From Thermoflavifilum thermophilum (GTDB lineage: Bacteria; Bacteroidota; Bacteroidia; Chitinophagales; Chitinophagaceae), in contig NZ_FPCJ01000001.1 of NCBI RefSeq assembly GCF_900116565.1, positions 1,178,001-1,242,000 on the forward strand: a stretch of DNA of 64,000 nucleotides, in the 5' to 3' direction. Positions 51,311 through 60,508 of this stretch are shown here, in pieces. The notes beneath the pieces are model-generated. The model had not been told where the DNA came from. It was given only the letters and a program-made list of their open reading frames with translations, and did no database searches. Made by a program: the position numbers and the translations under genes. Numbering within the stretch: position 1 is the stretch's first letter; each line of letters starts with the position of its first letter.

Positions 51311-53692
51311 TCAGAATGACAGCCAGCTTCGGATACCTTTCCGGTGAGAGGTTGTGGTATAATAACCATATCCGTTATAGCCGTAGTAGCTGTTTCCATA
51401 CCCGTAATAACCCTGATAGCCACCCCATTTTACATCGTTGACCACCAGGAAGGGACGCACAAAGCGCTTGCGCAGGCAAAGCTCATTCAACATTTCCACC
51501 TGCTGGCGCAGGGTGTAACGCTGGCGCACCACCAGCAAGGTAAGATCTGCATATTCTCCCAGGATGAGCGCATCGCTGACCAGCCCAACCGGCGGAGTAT
51601 CCATCACCACCAAATCGAAAGAGGCCCGCAGTTCTTTTACGAGATCGGGCATGGCAGGCGATAGAATCAGCTCTGCGGGGTTCGATGGGAGGGTTCCCGC
51701 CGATATTACCCACAGGTTATTGACCTGGGGCAGCGGCTGCACAGCATCCCGCAAGCTCAGCTCCCCTTTGAGCACATCGGCAATGCCTTTGCGGGGGGCC
51801 ATTTGCAAATGCTCGATGAGCTTGGGTTTGCGCAGGTCAAACTCCATGATCAAAACCCGCTGGCCCCTCAGTGCAAACGAAGCCGCCAGGTTGATACTGA
51901 GAAACGACTTACCCTCGCCCGACATGGCCGAACTGATCATCAACAGGGGAGCATGCGGCACGGTGGAAAGCTCGCGGATCAGGTTGGCCCGCAGGATACG
52001 AAACTGTTCGGCTATCACATGACGGCTGTCGGGCAATACCACCAGCGCCTGTGGCTCCCGGCTGTGGCCTATTTCACCGATTATACTTAACTCACTCAAT
52101 CGCCTGATATCCGCATGGGTCACAATTTTATCATTGAGCAGATCCTTGAGATAGATGATGCCCATCGGCAGTGCCAGTGCTGCCAGTAAGGCCAGAATAG
52201 CCACATTGCGTTTGCGGGGCGAGATGGGAAACCTGCCTGCATTGGCCTCAGAAAATACTTTACCGTCGGGGGCAATTGACGCCAGCTGAATGCCAATTTC
52301 CTCCCGCTTCTGCAACAAATAGGTGTACAGGGCGTTTTTGATGAGCTGCTCCTGCTGGATATTGTTCAGCTGATCTTCTTTTTCGGGAAGCTGCAGAGCC
52401 GTATTCTGAATAGCTTTCCACTGGTTCATGAGCTGGCTGCGCGTGAGCTCATAAGAATGGCGAAGCGTCTGCAGATCCTGCAACATGGCGGTTTGCAGCT
52501 GGTCGAGACTCGATTCCAGCTTGCGGATCACGGGGTTATCGGGCGTGGTTTGTTGCAGCTCGCTTTGGCGGCGCAGGGCCAGTTCGTTATACTGGGCAAT
52601 GAGGGCTGTGAGGGTCATGTCTTCAATACCTAGGTTGGTGGGCGTAAGGGTATAGCTATGCAAATGGCTGCGAATATCGTTTTCGAGCAGCTGAAGCAAT
52701 TGCAATTGCAAATCCACTTTCTGCAGTTGATCCTGCAGCGTACCTAAACTGGAGAGATACTGGGTGGATTGTTGGGAAAGATCCAGCAATTGGTTTTGCT
52801 TGCGAAACTGCTGCAGATTGCTTTCAATATCACCCAGCCCCCGCTCCAACAACTCTATACGCTGATTCACGAATTCGTAGGTATGCTGCGCAATCTGGCT
52901 TTTTTCTTCTATGCTGTAGCGAATATATTCGTCCATGATGGTGTTTAATATTCTCACTCCTGCTGCCGGGTAAGGCGTTTGATAGGTAAAATCAAGGACA
53001 CTGGAACTCGTATTTTTTTGCAGGATATTCAAGTCACGGGCAAGGTCGCGGGCAGCTTCGCGTACCGGTATCCAGCTGTAGCTGTAGCGAGCGCCTGAAG
53101 CCACCGGCACCGGTATTCGGCTGATGCGAAAAATGGACCCTTTCACAAAAATTAAACTGGCAAACGGATAGGGCCGATTATCCTGGTTGATAAGAAAATG
53201 GGAAGAATCCGGAAAACGAATCTCAAATCGATAGCTGCGCTGGCTGTCGGCAATATGCACAACCTGAATACGAAACGGCAGACTATCGAACAGCCGGGAT
53301 TCCCGAAAACGGCCATCTATCGTGTACACTTCGTTCAGATCCAAACGATTCACCACCCGATTCAGAAAATACTCCGATTTCATCAGGGCGATCTCATCAT
53401 CCAGGTTGATGTTTTCACCCGGAAACATCAGGTTGCTAAAGGGAGTTTGCGGGTTGTTGCCGGTGGCGTCGCTGAGCATGGTGTTGGGCTGGTTTTTCAC
53501 AATCATGGTGGAACGAATTTCATATACCGGTGCCTGATAACGAAGGTATAGCCAGGCCAGCACGATGCTGATTGCTACAGATATGGCAAAAAGCGGCCAG
53601 TGTGAGAGATACTTAAATAATGTTTCTTTGAAATGAGGCCCCTGATCGCGATATGTAAGCTGCACAAGAGATTGTCCGTTTTCTGCTGCCAT
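51311..53692 (-). CDS. Wzc-like polysaccharide co-polymerase with tyrosine autokinase domain
   Basis: 793 residues. TM1 (about residues 29-50) and TM2 (about 505-525, VAILALLAALALPMGIIYL) bracket a periplasmic Wzz-like domain with long coiled coils (residues 250-480). The cytoplasmic BY-kinase domain has Walker A SAMSGEGKSFLSINLA near 590, Walker A' VLIMEFDLRKPKL, and Walker B LVVMDTPPVGLVSD. The C-terminus is a Tyr/Gly cluster (GYYGYGNSYYGYNGYGYY), the autophosphorylation tail. It controls chain length and export together with the Wza-like protein encoded 10 bp upstream. It is complete as a fused (proteobacterial-style) kinase. Confidence 0.94.
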   Translation of the reverse strand: MAAENGQSLVQLTYRDQGPHFKETLFKYLSHWPLFAISVAISIVLAWLYLRYQAPVYEIRSTMIVKNQPNTMLSDATGNNPQTPFSNLMFPGENINLDDEIALMKSEYFLNRVVNRLDLNEVYTIDGRFRESRLFDSLPFRIQVVHIADSQRSYRFEIRFPDSSHFLINQDNRPYPFASLIFVKGSIFRISRIPVPVASGARYSYSWIPVREAARDLARDLNILQKNTSSSVLDFTYQTPYPAAGVRILNTIMDEYIRYSIEEKSQIAQHTYEFVNQRIELLERGLGDIESNLQQFRKQNQLLDLSQQSTQYLSSLGTLQDQLQKVDLQLQLLQLLENDIRSHLHSYTLTPTNLGIEDMTLTALIAQYNELALRRQSELQQTTPDNPVIRKLESSLDQLQTAMLQDLQTLRHSYELTRSQLMNQWKAIQNTALQLPEKEDQLNNIQQEQLIKNALYTYLLQKREEIGIQLASIAPDGKVFSEANAGRFPISPRKRNVAILALLAALALPMGIIYLKDLLNDKIVTHADIRRLSELSIIGEIGHSREPQALVVLPDSRHVIAEQFRILRANLIRELSTVPHAPLLMISSAMSGEGKSFLSINLAASFALRGQRVLIMEFDLRKPKLIEHLQMAPRKGIADVLKGELSLRDAVQPLPQVNNLWVISAGTLPSNPAELILSPAMPDLVKELRASFDLVVMDTPPVGLVSDALILGEYADLTLLVVRQRYTLRQQVEMLNELCLRKRFVRPFLVVNDVKWGGYQGYYGYGNSYYGYNGYGYYTTTSHRKGIRSWLSF

Positions 53693-53702
53693 GGCTGAGA
53701 GG

Positions 53703-54572
53703 TTAAAATTTCACATGCTGAAGGATGATCACCAGAATGTTGATAGCCGTCAATCCGATCTGAACAAGCTGAAAACGCCGTGCAGTGAGCTGATCCTGGC
53801 TGGCCAGCTCACGCCCGGTGGGCGGCACATAAATTACATCGTTTTGTTTCAAATAATAATACGGCTGATTGAAGATATCGCCCCGGGTAAGATCTACCTG
53901 ATAAAAGCGGCGCTGGCCATTTTCTTCCCGAATCAAAAGAACATGCTGAACATCGGCACCGGGAATCAATCCTCCGGCCAGGCCCATACCGTCTAAAAGG
54001 GTCATGCGTTCTGAAGGCAACACAAAAGATCCAGGCGTGCGTACATCACCCACAAAGGTAACCCGATAATTGAGGAAGCGAATATTGACGATGGGTTCTT
54101 CCTTTAAGTATTGCTTGGCGCGTTGTTGGATTTCTTTTTCCAACTCCGATTTGGTTTTTCCGGCCGCGTCGAATGTTCCCAGCCAGGGCAATTGCAGGGT
54201 ACCTGTTTGCAGGCTCACCTGATAACTGCCCATGGCGGGCGAGACCGTGGCATTGGCCTGGCTGGCCGTGAGCTGCTGCAGTGTGTTCATGGGATTTATC
54301 ATCGGCTGGCCGGTAGAAAACGGCTCGCCGTAGGTGGCATTGAACAGGGCATTGGTGGCAGAGCTGGTGGAAATAATTTGAATCTGCAACAGATCGCCCG
54401 GTTGAATGACCGGCTCCTGAAGCACATAACGGCTCACGGCTGCCGTATCGATGCCCTTGTTCAAATACACGGTTTGCTCCATGAGCTTGCGCTGGCTAAT
54501 GCAACCTATAGCTAGCCAGCTCCAGAGTAACATAATCCATCCCATCCGGATCCTGAAGTTCTGTATCCACAT
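53703..54572 (-). CDS. Wza-like polysaccharide export lipoprotein
   Basis: 289 residues. A hydrophobic N-terminus ends in LAIGC, a good lipobox. The mature protein has the Poly_export domain (PVIQPGDLLQIQIIST near residue 55 and GTLQLPWLGTFDAAGKTKSELEKEIQQR) followed by an SLBB domain (RVTFVGDVRTPGSFVLPSERMTLLDGMGLAGG). A final hydrophobic segment (QLVQIGLTAINILVIIL) may insert in the outer membrane as in Wza. It forms the export channel paired with the Wzc-like kinase. It is the second gene of the operon after upxY, separated by a repeat. Confidence 0.94.
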   Translation of the reverse strand: MWIQNFRIRMGWIMLLWSWLAIGCISQRKLMEQTVYLNKGIDTAAVSRYVLQEPVIQPGDLLQIQIISTSSATNALFNATYGEPFSTGQPMINPMNTLQQLTASQANATVSPAMGSYQVSLQTGTLQLPWLGTFDAAGKTKSELEKEIQQRAKQYLKEEPIVNIRFLNYRVTFVGDVRTPGSFVLPSERMTLLDGMGLAGGLIPGADVQHVLLIREENGQRRFYQVDLTRGDIFNQPYYYLKQNDVIYVPPTGRELASQDQLTARRFQLVQIGLTAINILVIILQHVKF

Positions 54573-54677
54573 ATGCTATGGTATATGCGATAAATGAATA
54601 AAGCTAAGCGATCCTTTAACTTTTCCTTTCATCTGTTATGCCGATGTGCCGCTGAGCGGAAGGGAATCCTATGCACC

Positions 54678-54772
54678 GTCGTCATTCCGAGCACCAGCGA
54701 GGCCTGCCTGCCGGCAGGCAGGAATCCCATGCAGCCCTAGGAGATCCTTCGCTGCGCTCGGGATGGGGACGT
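54678..54772. repeat. hairpin repeat copy between upxY and the wza-like gene
   Basis: Full copy: CGTCGTCATTCCGAGCACC, the 20-bp palindrome, CCCATGCAGCCCTAGGAG, TCCTTCGCTGCGCTCGGGA and GGGGACG. It is the rightmost family member; none was found from 55 kb to the window end. Being in the leader between the antiterminator gene and the operon body, it would be transcribed as a hairpin. Confidence 0.88.
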
Positions 54773-54804
54773 TGATTGGATACCGTCATTCAGAGTCCGG
54801 ATCT

Positions 54805-55308
54805 TTATTTTTCATCTACCGGCTCCAGGCTGCTTTGATTGAACTCGGCTACCAGTGCATAGCCAATGCTGTCGAGCACCACATATACTTTTCGTCCCTG
54901 GACTTTTTCCACCACCCCTTCCTGGTCCATCATCACCCCATCGATGATCCTCACTTTCTGTCCGGGCTGGAGCGGATAGGCTCTGACTTCTGTATAATCG
55001 CGCAAGAAACGTTTAATGGTGAGGATTTCTTCATCGCGAACCACGGCTGGCTTGCCATTCCAGTACACGAAATTGATAACTCCCGGCACCATGCGCACCG
55101 CCGTCTGTTCCTGCAGCAAACAAATCCGCACAAATACATAGGAACGAAACAACGGTTCTTCGACAATTTTCATCCGATCGCTCCACTGGCGCCGGGTCTT
55201 TTGCAGGGGGCAATAATGTTCGATTTGCCGAAGTTGAAACTGGGCCACAATTTTCTTTTCCCAGCGCGGGCGGGTGTACACGGCATACCAGTGCTTAGAT
55301 GTATGCAT
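54805..55308 (-). CDS. UpxY-type NusG paralogue (transcription antiterminator of the polysaccharide operon)
   Basis: 167 residues from the ATG at 55308 (MHTSKHWYAVYTRPRWEKK); the longer frame to 55398 lacks homology-like sequence. The NGN domain shows KHWYAVYTRPRWEKKIVAQF, YCPLQKTRRQWSDR, EEPLFRSYVFVRI and VPGVINFVYWNGKPAVV; the C-terminal KOW domain is PLQPGQKVRIIDGVMMDQEGVV. In Bacteroides, UpxY proteins are the first gene of each capsule operon and prevent premature termination of that operon only. Its place at the head of a 24-kb one-direction locus fits exactly. Confidence 0.92.
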   Translation of the reverse strand: MHTSKHWYAVYTRPRWEKKIVAQFQLRQIEHYCPLQKTRRQWSDRMKIVEEPLFRSYVFVRICLLQEQTAVRMVPGVINFVYWNGKPAVVRDEEILTIKRFLRDYTEVRAYPLQPGQKVRIIDGVMMDQEGVVEKVQGRKVYVVLDSIGYALVAEFNQSSLEPVDEK

Positions 55309-55326
55309 ACGTGGAAGGGTGTTAAA

Positions 55327-55334
55327 CAAAGATA
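55327..55334 (-). promoter_or_regulatory. -7-like box of the polysaccharide operon
   Basis: TATCTTTG on the minus strand matches TAnnTTTG, 18 bp before the upxY ATG. No clear TTTG at the expected distance, so the strength is uncertain. Confidence 0.4.
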
Positions 55335-55687
55335 TGATTTGTCTGTCTGGTAAGCCAGCTGAAACCACGAAAGCTGCATCCAGGCAGGGCTTCGCCACCT
55401 CACCCCCACGAGTGATTTTGAAACAACAATTCCTCGCTACATCATGGCCTGCAGCCGGCCGTTTTTCAATAGGATGGAAGATTCAACAGCGTTCTTTCAC
55501 ATTGTGAATGAACGCATGACATTCAAGTATGCAAATCAGATGACTATAAACCGGAAAACGAACGCCTACTACCCTTCCAGTGGTCGCGTATTTGCCAGAA
55601 AAGCCATGGATATTTCAGCCTGTTCTCCCTTTGTTGCATGCTGTATAGATATTTTTGCTATTTTCTAATATGAAAACTAAATTTAAA

Positions 55688-55709
55688 AAATGCATACTGA
55701 GATGCATTT
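55688..55709. promoter_or_regulatory. perfect inverted repeat in the AT-rich region upstream of upxY
   Basis: AAATGCAT (55688-55695), spacer ACTGAG, ATGCATTT (55702-55709). Two 8-bp arms with a 6-bp spacer suggest a dimeric regulator site. It is about 380 bp upstream of upxY and 130 bp from the chromate-transporter stop, so it could alternatively be a weak terminator. Confidence 0.35.
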
Positions 55710-55840
55710 GAAAATTGTGTAAAAAATACAACTCATTTAGCCAACAGCATAAAATTTACAGTGAAGGAGTATCGTAGCATATCCTGCTGCAGTGGACAAA
55801 ATTCAGATATGAAAATGCAATGTATGTGCGCAGTTGAGTA

Positions 55841-57013
55841 TCAAGGCAAGAACCAACCCAGCAGCAGGCAACCCACCACAATGATGGGAGCCGGAATGCG
55901 GGTAAACTGCAGCAAACAGAAGGTAGCTATCACAACTACTACATTCATCCATTCAATGCCCAGTGAGCTGAGTAAAATCATCGTAGCCGCCCACATGATG
56001 CCCACCACGGCGGCGTTGATGCCTTCCAGCGCACGGAAAATGTACACATGACGCTTCAGATTTTCCCAGATGGGAAAGAAAAAAAGCAATAGCAGCAAAC
56101 TGGGTAGGAAAATGGCCACAGATCCAATGATACAGCCCAGCAGCTGATATCCCTTACCCATATCGCGCATAACCATGCCTCCCACAAACGAGGCAACAGA
56201 AAACGTAGGCCCGGGAATGGCCTGCACCATACCGGCACCCGTCAGAAACTCCTGCGGAGTCATCAGCGGTACACGGTTTTTGCGCACCACATATTGATCG
56301 AGCATGGCTGCAATCAACACCTGTCCGCCACCAAACACCAGGCTGCCAAACCGGTAAAAATTTTCAAACAACCGGAACGGACGGGCTTTCGTTACCTCGC
56401 TCAGCACACCTGCTACCACAAAAATCAGGGCAAATAACCACAGGTTGGCCCACTGAATCTTGCGCCGCTTGCCGGGAATGTCGGGAATGCGTTTATTGCT
56501 GAAATTAGATACCACTCCACCGGCTATAATGACCGACGGAAATACCCAGGGCGAGCGAAACAATACCGTAAGCAACAAGGCACCCACCATGATGCCGGCC
56601 GTGGCATAGTTTTTCACGCTGATCTTAAACGCCTTAAAACCCGCATAACCCAGAAAGCCTACGGCCATGGGCTGTACAAAACGAAACACTTTCAAATCCT
56701 CATGAAAATACGCGACCACAAACGAAAGCAAACCCATCAGCACGCAAGCCGGTGTGATCCAGATGAGCAAGGTGAGAATGGCCAGGGGCAAGCCACCGCG
56801 TTTATAACCAATCAATGTAATAGTCTGCGTGGAAGAAGCTCCTGGCAGCAACTGGCAAAAGGCCGTATATTCCATGAGCTCTTCGAGGGTCACGTCACGG
56901 CGCTTTTCCACAAAGGTTTTGATCATCATGGCCAGATGACCCTGGGGCCCGCCAAATGCCGTGATGCTGTAGAAAAATACAGCCTTTAAAAAAGGTATGT
57001 GCCGGAGTAACAA
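55841..57013 (-). CDS. chrA: chromate transporter (ChrA, long-chain CHR family)
   Basis: 390 residues with two homologous halves, each with a Gly/Pro-rich signature: [18 protein letters not shown] with [10 protein letters not shown] in the first, and [18 protein letters not shown] with [16 protein letters not shown] in the second. About 10-12 TM segments. Family members export chromate or transport related oxyanions such as sulphate. The frame begins at TTG (57013); I found no ATG that would keep the conserved [15 protein letters not shown] start, so TTG initiation is favoured. It is a single gene between the polysaccharide operon and a terminator. Confidence 0.9.
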   Translation of the reverse strand: MLLRHIPFLKAVFFYSITAFGGPQGHLAMMIKTFVEKRRDVTLEELMEYTAFCQLLPGASSTQTITLIGYKRGGLPLAILTLLIWITPACVLMGLLSFVVAYFHEDLKVFRFVQPMAVGFLGYAGFKAFKISVKNYATAGIMVGALLLTVLFRSPWVFPSVIIAGGVVSNFSNKRIPDIPGKRRKIQWANLWLFALIFVVAGVLSEVTKARPFRLFENFYRFGSLVFGGGQVLIAAMLDQYVVRKNRVPLMTPQEFLTGAGMVQAIPGPTFSVASFVGGMVMRDMGKGYQLLGCIIGSVAIFLPSLLLLLFFFPIWENLKRHVYIFRALEGINAAVVGIMWAATMILLSSLGIEWMNVVVVIATFCLLQFTRIPAPIIVVGCLLLGWFLP

Positions 57014-57173
57014 GGTGAATCGCGGTTTGAACCAGGTTTTGCAGCAAAATAAAAAACCTATCTGAAAAATACAGCGTTTCTATTGATGAATCCCGGCATT
57101 TGCAGATTTATTCAAAATATGCTGCTTGGGTAAATCGCATCCCAAAAACGCAAACAGAATACCCCAACATGAA

Positions 57174-57212
57174 AAACAGCCAAAGTCCTTAAAGCAAAGA
57201 CCTTGGCTGTTT
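57174..57212 (-). terminator. intrinsic terminator of the M1 aminopeptidase gene
   Basis: A 14-bp stem with one mismatch (AAACAGCCAAAGTC at 57174-57187 against GACCTTGGCTGTTT at 57199-57212) and an 11-nt loop. On the minus strand the stem is followed by a T-run (CTGTTTTTC). It lies 34 bp after the aminopeptidase stop at 57246. Confidence 0.8.
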
Positions 57213-57245
57213 CCGGAATAATTCGATCCCAAACTTTTTCAGCGT

Positions 57246-59876
57246 CTATTTGAAATCAGCATCGGTGAGGCCGCTGTTCACCTTGATTTCCTTGACCTGC
57301 ATTTTGATATCCTGACCCATGCTGTTGCTCACAATGGTAAAAGGAAACAGGATGCCATTCACCGGACGGTAATCGGTAGTGATTTGTTCGGTACTCACAC
57401 TGCCCATAGGCCCCTGGGTTGTGGTCACGGATTTCAGCAACAATCCGGAATTGGCCGAATAATAGTTTTTAATTTCCTGTCCATCGGGTGTGTGAATGGT
57501 AACCACATACACCCACGTGGAATCCAGATATTCCATCTGCGGGGCAAGTGTCTTCTGGTAATCATTTTTCAGATAGGATAAAACCGGAAACATCACTGCC
57601 TCCCGCTGAAATATTTTTTTGCGATCAGGACTCAGCGACATTTCATTGCCCATTTGCTGCACGCGCACGCTATCACCTTTCACCACAATGTGGACAGCTG
57701 GCTGCTGCAGGGATGGAGCCGTGACCTCCATCAGGTAATCATGGGGCTTTTTATACCGGTTGATGAAGGTTACATCTTCATCACCAAATGAGGCTACGGA
57801 AGTGATAGACAGGTCTTGTACGGCATTGAGTTTATCAGCTCCGCCCAATGCTTGAATATATTTTTGAATAATGTCTGTGGCGCTCACGCCGGGTGGCACG
57901 GGTTTTTCTTCTTTCATGCGCCAGACGTTGTTATCGGGGTTAATATCCGGGAAATCGTGTTCCGGGTCAATGACGATGCTCGCAATACGCCGGTTGCAAT
58001 CATATTTGAAAGTCCACTCTCCCCCTCTTTGCCAAATTTCAGCCGGAAGCTGCACCGTATCTGTGCTGCCATCTGTCAATTGAATAGCCATTACCACAGG
58101 CAGTGCCATTTTCTGCAGGTTTGCGAGGGTGATCAGCGCGCCCTTGGTGGTATCATCATCCACATATTTCACGCCTTCTACGGCCTGATCTAATTTCCAC
58201 GTGGTGAAAAACCATTCACGGAAAAACCAGGAAAGATCCTCTCCGCCTGCATTCTCCATGGTATGGAAGAAATCCCAGGGCGTAGGATGTTTAAATGCCC
58301 AGCGCCGGATATAGGTGCGGAAACCATAGTCAAAACGATCGGGTCCGAGAATATATTTCCGGAGGATATGCAGGCCCATGGCAGGTTTGGAATAGGCTGC
58401 CACGCCCAGATAATTGGCCTGAATCACATCGGGAATAGTCATGATAGGTTCTGCATTTTCCCCGAACATATACTGAGCTTCCCTTTCTGCATCGGTTTTC
58501 CGGTAAAACTCGCCGTGGTTAAAGACTTTAGTATCTACGTCGTTAATGAACGTATTAAAACCTTCATCCATCCAGGGATATTTGCGTTCGTTGGAACCCA
58601 CAATCATGGGAAACCAGTTGTGCCCAAATTCATGATTGGTCACACCCCATAACCCTCGGCCACGTGACCTGTATGAGCAAAACACGATGCCCGGGTATTC
58701 CATGCCATTCACGATACCGGCTACATTGGTTGCCACGGGATATGTGTAAGGATACCACTCCTGCGAATACAGTTCGATACAGCCTTTGACAAATTCCGTA
58801 GAGCGGCTCCAGGCATCGTGGCCGGCACTTTCCACGGGGTACACGGATTGAGCCAGTGCATGTTTACCATTTGGCAAATTGATTCTTGCTGCATCCCACA
58901 TGAAGGCTTTCGATGCAGCCCACGATACATCGCGGGCATTGAACATTTTGAAATGCCAGGTGAGATTGCCTTTCATGGGGCGGAAATTCGGATTGATAAC
59001 ATCTGTAGAATCATGAATCATCACCGTTTCATCGCTGTTGCGGGCCTTGTTCAAGCGGGCAATTTCGGTTGGTGTGAGCACCTGAGTGGGGTTTTGCAAC
59101 TCACCCGATCCTACCACGATCATATTGGCCGGTGCAGTGATGTAATAATCAAAATCGCCATATTCTAAATAAAATTCACCAGCACCTAAATAAGGAATGG
59201 TATTCCATCCCAATACATCATCATATACTTCCATTCGCGGGTACCATTGTGCTATCTCGTATATCCAACCGTTTTTGGTAAGCAGCCGACCCATGCGATC
59301 GGTTCCATACTGAGGTACCTCAAATGCATATCGGATATGGATCTGCAAACTGCCCCCCTGCGCTTTGAGAGGTGTATGAAGACGAATCTGCATCCGGGTA
59401 TCGTTTACCAAATAATCGGCCTTCTCGGTTTTACCATCCTGGATAATTTCTACGCTTTTGATTTCATATCCCTGCGTAAAAGACTTATTTGCAAAGCGGC
59501 CGCCGGTAACCGGGCTGGTGGCTTCACCCCGAGAATCTTTCCGGTAAATATTCTGGTCTAACTGCAGCCACAAAAAAGGCAATGCATCCGGGCTGTTGTT
59601 GCGATAAGTGATTACTACATCGCCGGTTATGGTGTGGTTGGTGGTATCGAGTGTGGCATGAATCACATAATCGGCCCGGTTTTGCCAGTATTTAGGTCCT
59701 GGAGCTCCGGTGGCGCTACGGAACTCATTCCCATTGTAGGTATAAAATACCGGATTCCATACTTCATGCTGGTCGTAGATGGATTCCGTGCCCATCTGCT
59801 GAGCTCCGGCCGGAAGAAAAAAACCAGCAACCGCCATCAAAAAAAAGTACAGAACTTTACATTTTCGCAGTGTCAT
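57246..59876 (-). CDS. M1 family metallo-aminopeptidase, secreted
   Basis: 876 residues from the ATG at 59876, giving a signal peptide (MTLRKCKVLYFFLMAVAGFFLPAGAQ). The N-terminal beta domain (residues about 60-230) is followed by the catalytic domain with GIVNGMEYPG, a variant of the GxMEN exopeptidase loop, the zinc site HEFGH (about 415-419) and the third ligand Glu in WMDEGFN (about 438). From about residue 640 is an extra C-terminal beta-rich domain ending with YSANSGLLLKSV, a lipoprotein-carrier-like segment common in Bacteroidota M1 proteins. It degrades peptides in the periplasm or outside. A strong terminator follows. Confidence 0.92.
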   Translation of the reverse strand: MTLRKCKVLYFFLMAVAGFFLPAGAQQMGTESIYDQHEVWNPVFYTYNGNEFRSATGAPGPKYWQNRADYVIHATLDTTNHTITGDVVITYRNNSPDALPFLWLQLDQNIYRKDSRGEATSPVTGGRFANKSFTQGYEIKSVEIIQDGKTEKADYLVNDTRMQIRLHTPLKAQGGSLQIHIRYAFEVPQYGTDRMGRLLTKNGWIYEIAQWYPRMEVYDDVLGWNTIPYLGAGEFYLEYGDFDYYITAPANMIVVGSGELQNPTQVLTPTEIARLNKARNSDETVMIHDSTDVINPNFRPMKGNLTWHFKMFNARDVSWAASKAFMWDAARINLPNGKHALAQSVYPVESAGHDAWSRSTEFVKGCIELYSQEWYPYTYPVATNVAGIVNGMEYPGIVFCSYRSRGRGLWGVTNHEFGHNWFPMIVGSNERKYPWMDEGFNTFINDVDTKVFNHGEFYRKTDAEREAQYMFGENAEPIMTIPDVIQANYLGVAAYSKPAMGLHILRKYILGPDRFDYGFRTYIRRWAFKHPTPWDFFHTMENAGGEDLSWFFREWFFTTWKLDQAVEGVKYVDDDTTKGALITLANLQKMALPVVMAIQLTDGSTDTVQLPAEIWQRGGEWTFKYDCNRRIASIVIDPEHDFPDINPDNNVWRMKEEKPVPPGVSATDIIQKYIQALGGADKLNAVQDLSITSVASFGDEDVTFINRYKKPHDYLMEVTAPSLQQPAVHIVVKGDSVRVQQMGNEMSLSPDRKKIFQREAVMFPVLSYLKNDYQKTLAPQMEYLDSTWVYVVTIHTPDGQEIKNYYSANSGLLLKSVTTTQGPMGSVSTEQITTDYRPVNGILFPFTIVSNSMGQDIKMQVKEIKVNSGLTDADFK

Positions 59877-60024
59877 ATAGCAGGATATTTTGTGTGAATA
59901 ATAAAAACACGCAAGGCTCAAAAGTAGGAAATATTTTCCCTATCAGTATCAGATGTATCTTAATGATTTGATAACGGATCTGCTTATAAAAAGAATTGAT
60001 TATTTTCGAGATCATACGTTTCCA

Positions 60025-60501
60025 ATGAAAAAAGTTAAAAGCATTTTGTGGATTCTGCTGGCAATATTCCTGCTAATTCAATTTTTCAGGCCGGCCAGAA
60101 ATCAGGCAGCACAGTCTTCTTCCAATGATATTGCTGAAAAATATCAAGTTCCTATGAACATTTTAATGGATTTGAACACGGCTTGCTATGATTGTCATTC
60201 TAACTATACCCATTATCCCTGGTATTTTCATATTCAACCCGTGGGTTGGTGGATGAACGGCCATATTCAGGAAGGCAAGCACCACTTGAATTTTTCTGAA
60301 TTTGCCAAGTATTCACCCGATGTGGCTCGGAAGAAATTTCATGATATGTATGAAGTGATGCGCGACCATACCATGCCCATTCCTTCTTACCTGTGGATGC
60401 ATAAAGAAGCCCGCCTCACAGATGAACAATACAAACAAGTAGCCGAGTGGGCGCTGCAAATGAGCCGGAATCCTCAATTGATAACTGATAGCACAAATTA
60501 A
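60025..60501 (+). CDS. haem-binding domain protein with a CxxCH motif
   Basis: 158 residues from the ATG at 60025, which opens an N-terminal membrane anchor (KKVKSILWILLAIFLLIQFFRP); a longer frame from 59953 is not needed. The mature domain has NTACYDCHSNYTHYPWY, a c-type haem attachment site CYDCH, then GWWMNGHIQEGKHHLNFSEF and MPIPSYLWMHKEARL, the Met/His phrases of the Haem_bd family (PF14376). It is probably periplasmic and electron-carrying or haem-sensing. It precedes the amidotransferase gene by 7 bp on the same strand, so the two are likely co-transcribed. Confidence 0.88.
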   Translation: MKKVKSILWILLAIFLLIQFFRPARNQAAQSSSNDIAEKYQVPMNILMDLNTACYDCHSNYTHYPWYFHIQPVGWWMNGHIQEGKHHLNFSEFAKYSPDVARKKFHDMYEVMRDHTMPIPSYLWMHKEARLTDEQYKQVAEWALQMSRNPQLITDSTN

Positions 60502-60508
60502 TAGACGC

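Larger units (their letters stand above)
55309..55840. other. 532-bp gene-free region upstream of upxY
   Basis: Separates the chromate transporter 3' end from upxY. No gene is supported on either strand. It contains the upxY -7-like box, an AT-rich part (55660-55770) and a perfect inverted repeat at 55688-55709. No repeat-family member is present. Confidence 0.7.

Noticed and set aside
22405-54772. Possible CRISPR array from the recurring palindromic repeat
   Set aside because: Copies are kilobases apart, in both orientations, of unequal length and lie between genes. There are no regular spacers and no cas genes.
55444-55668. 74-codon plus-strand frame in the upxY upstream region
   Set aside because: No domain, no start signal, biased composition, and it spans the change from GC-normal to AT-rich sequence.
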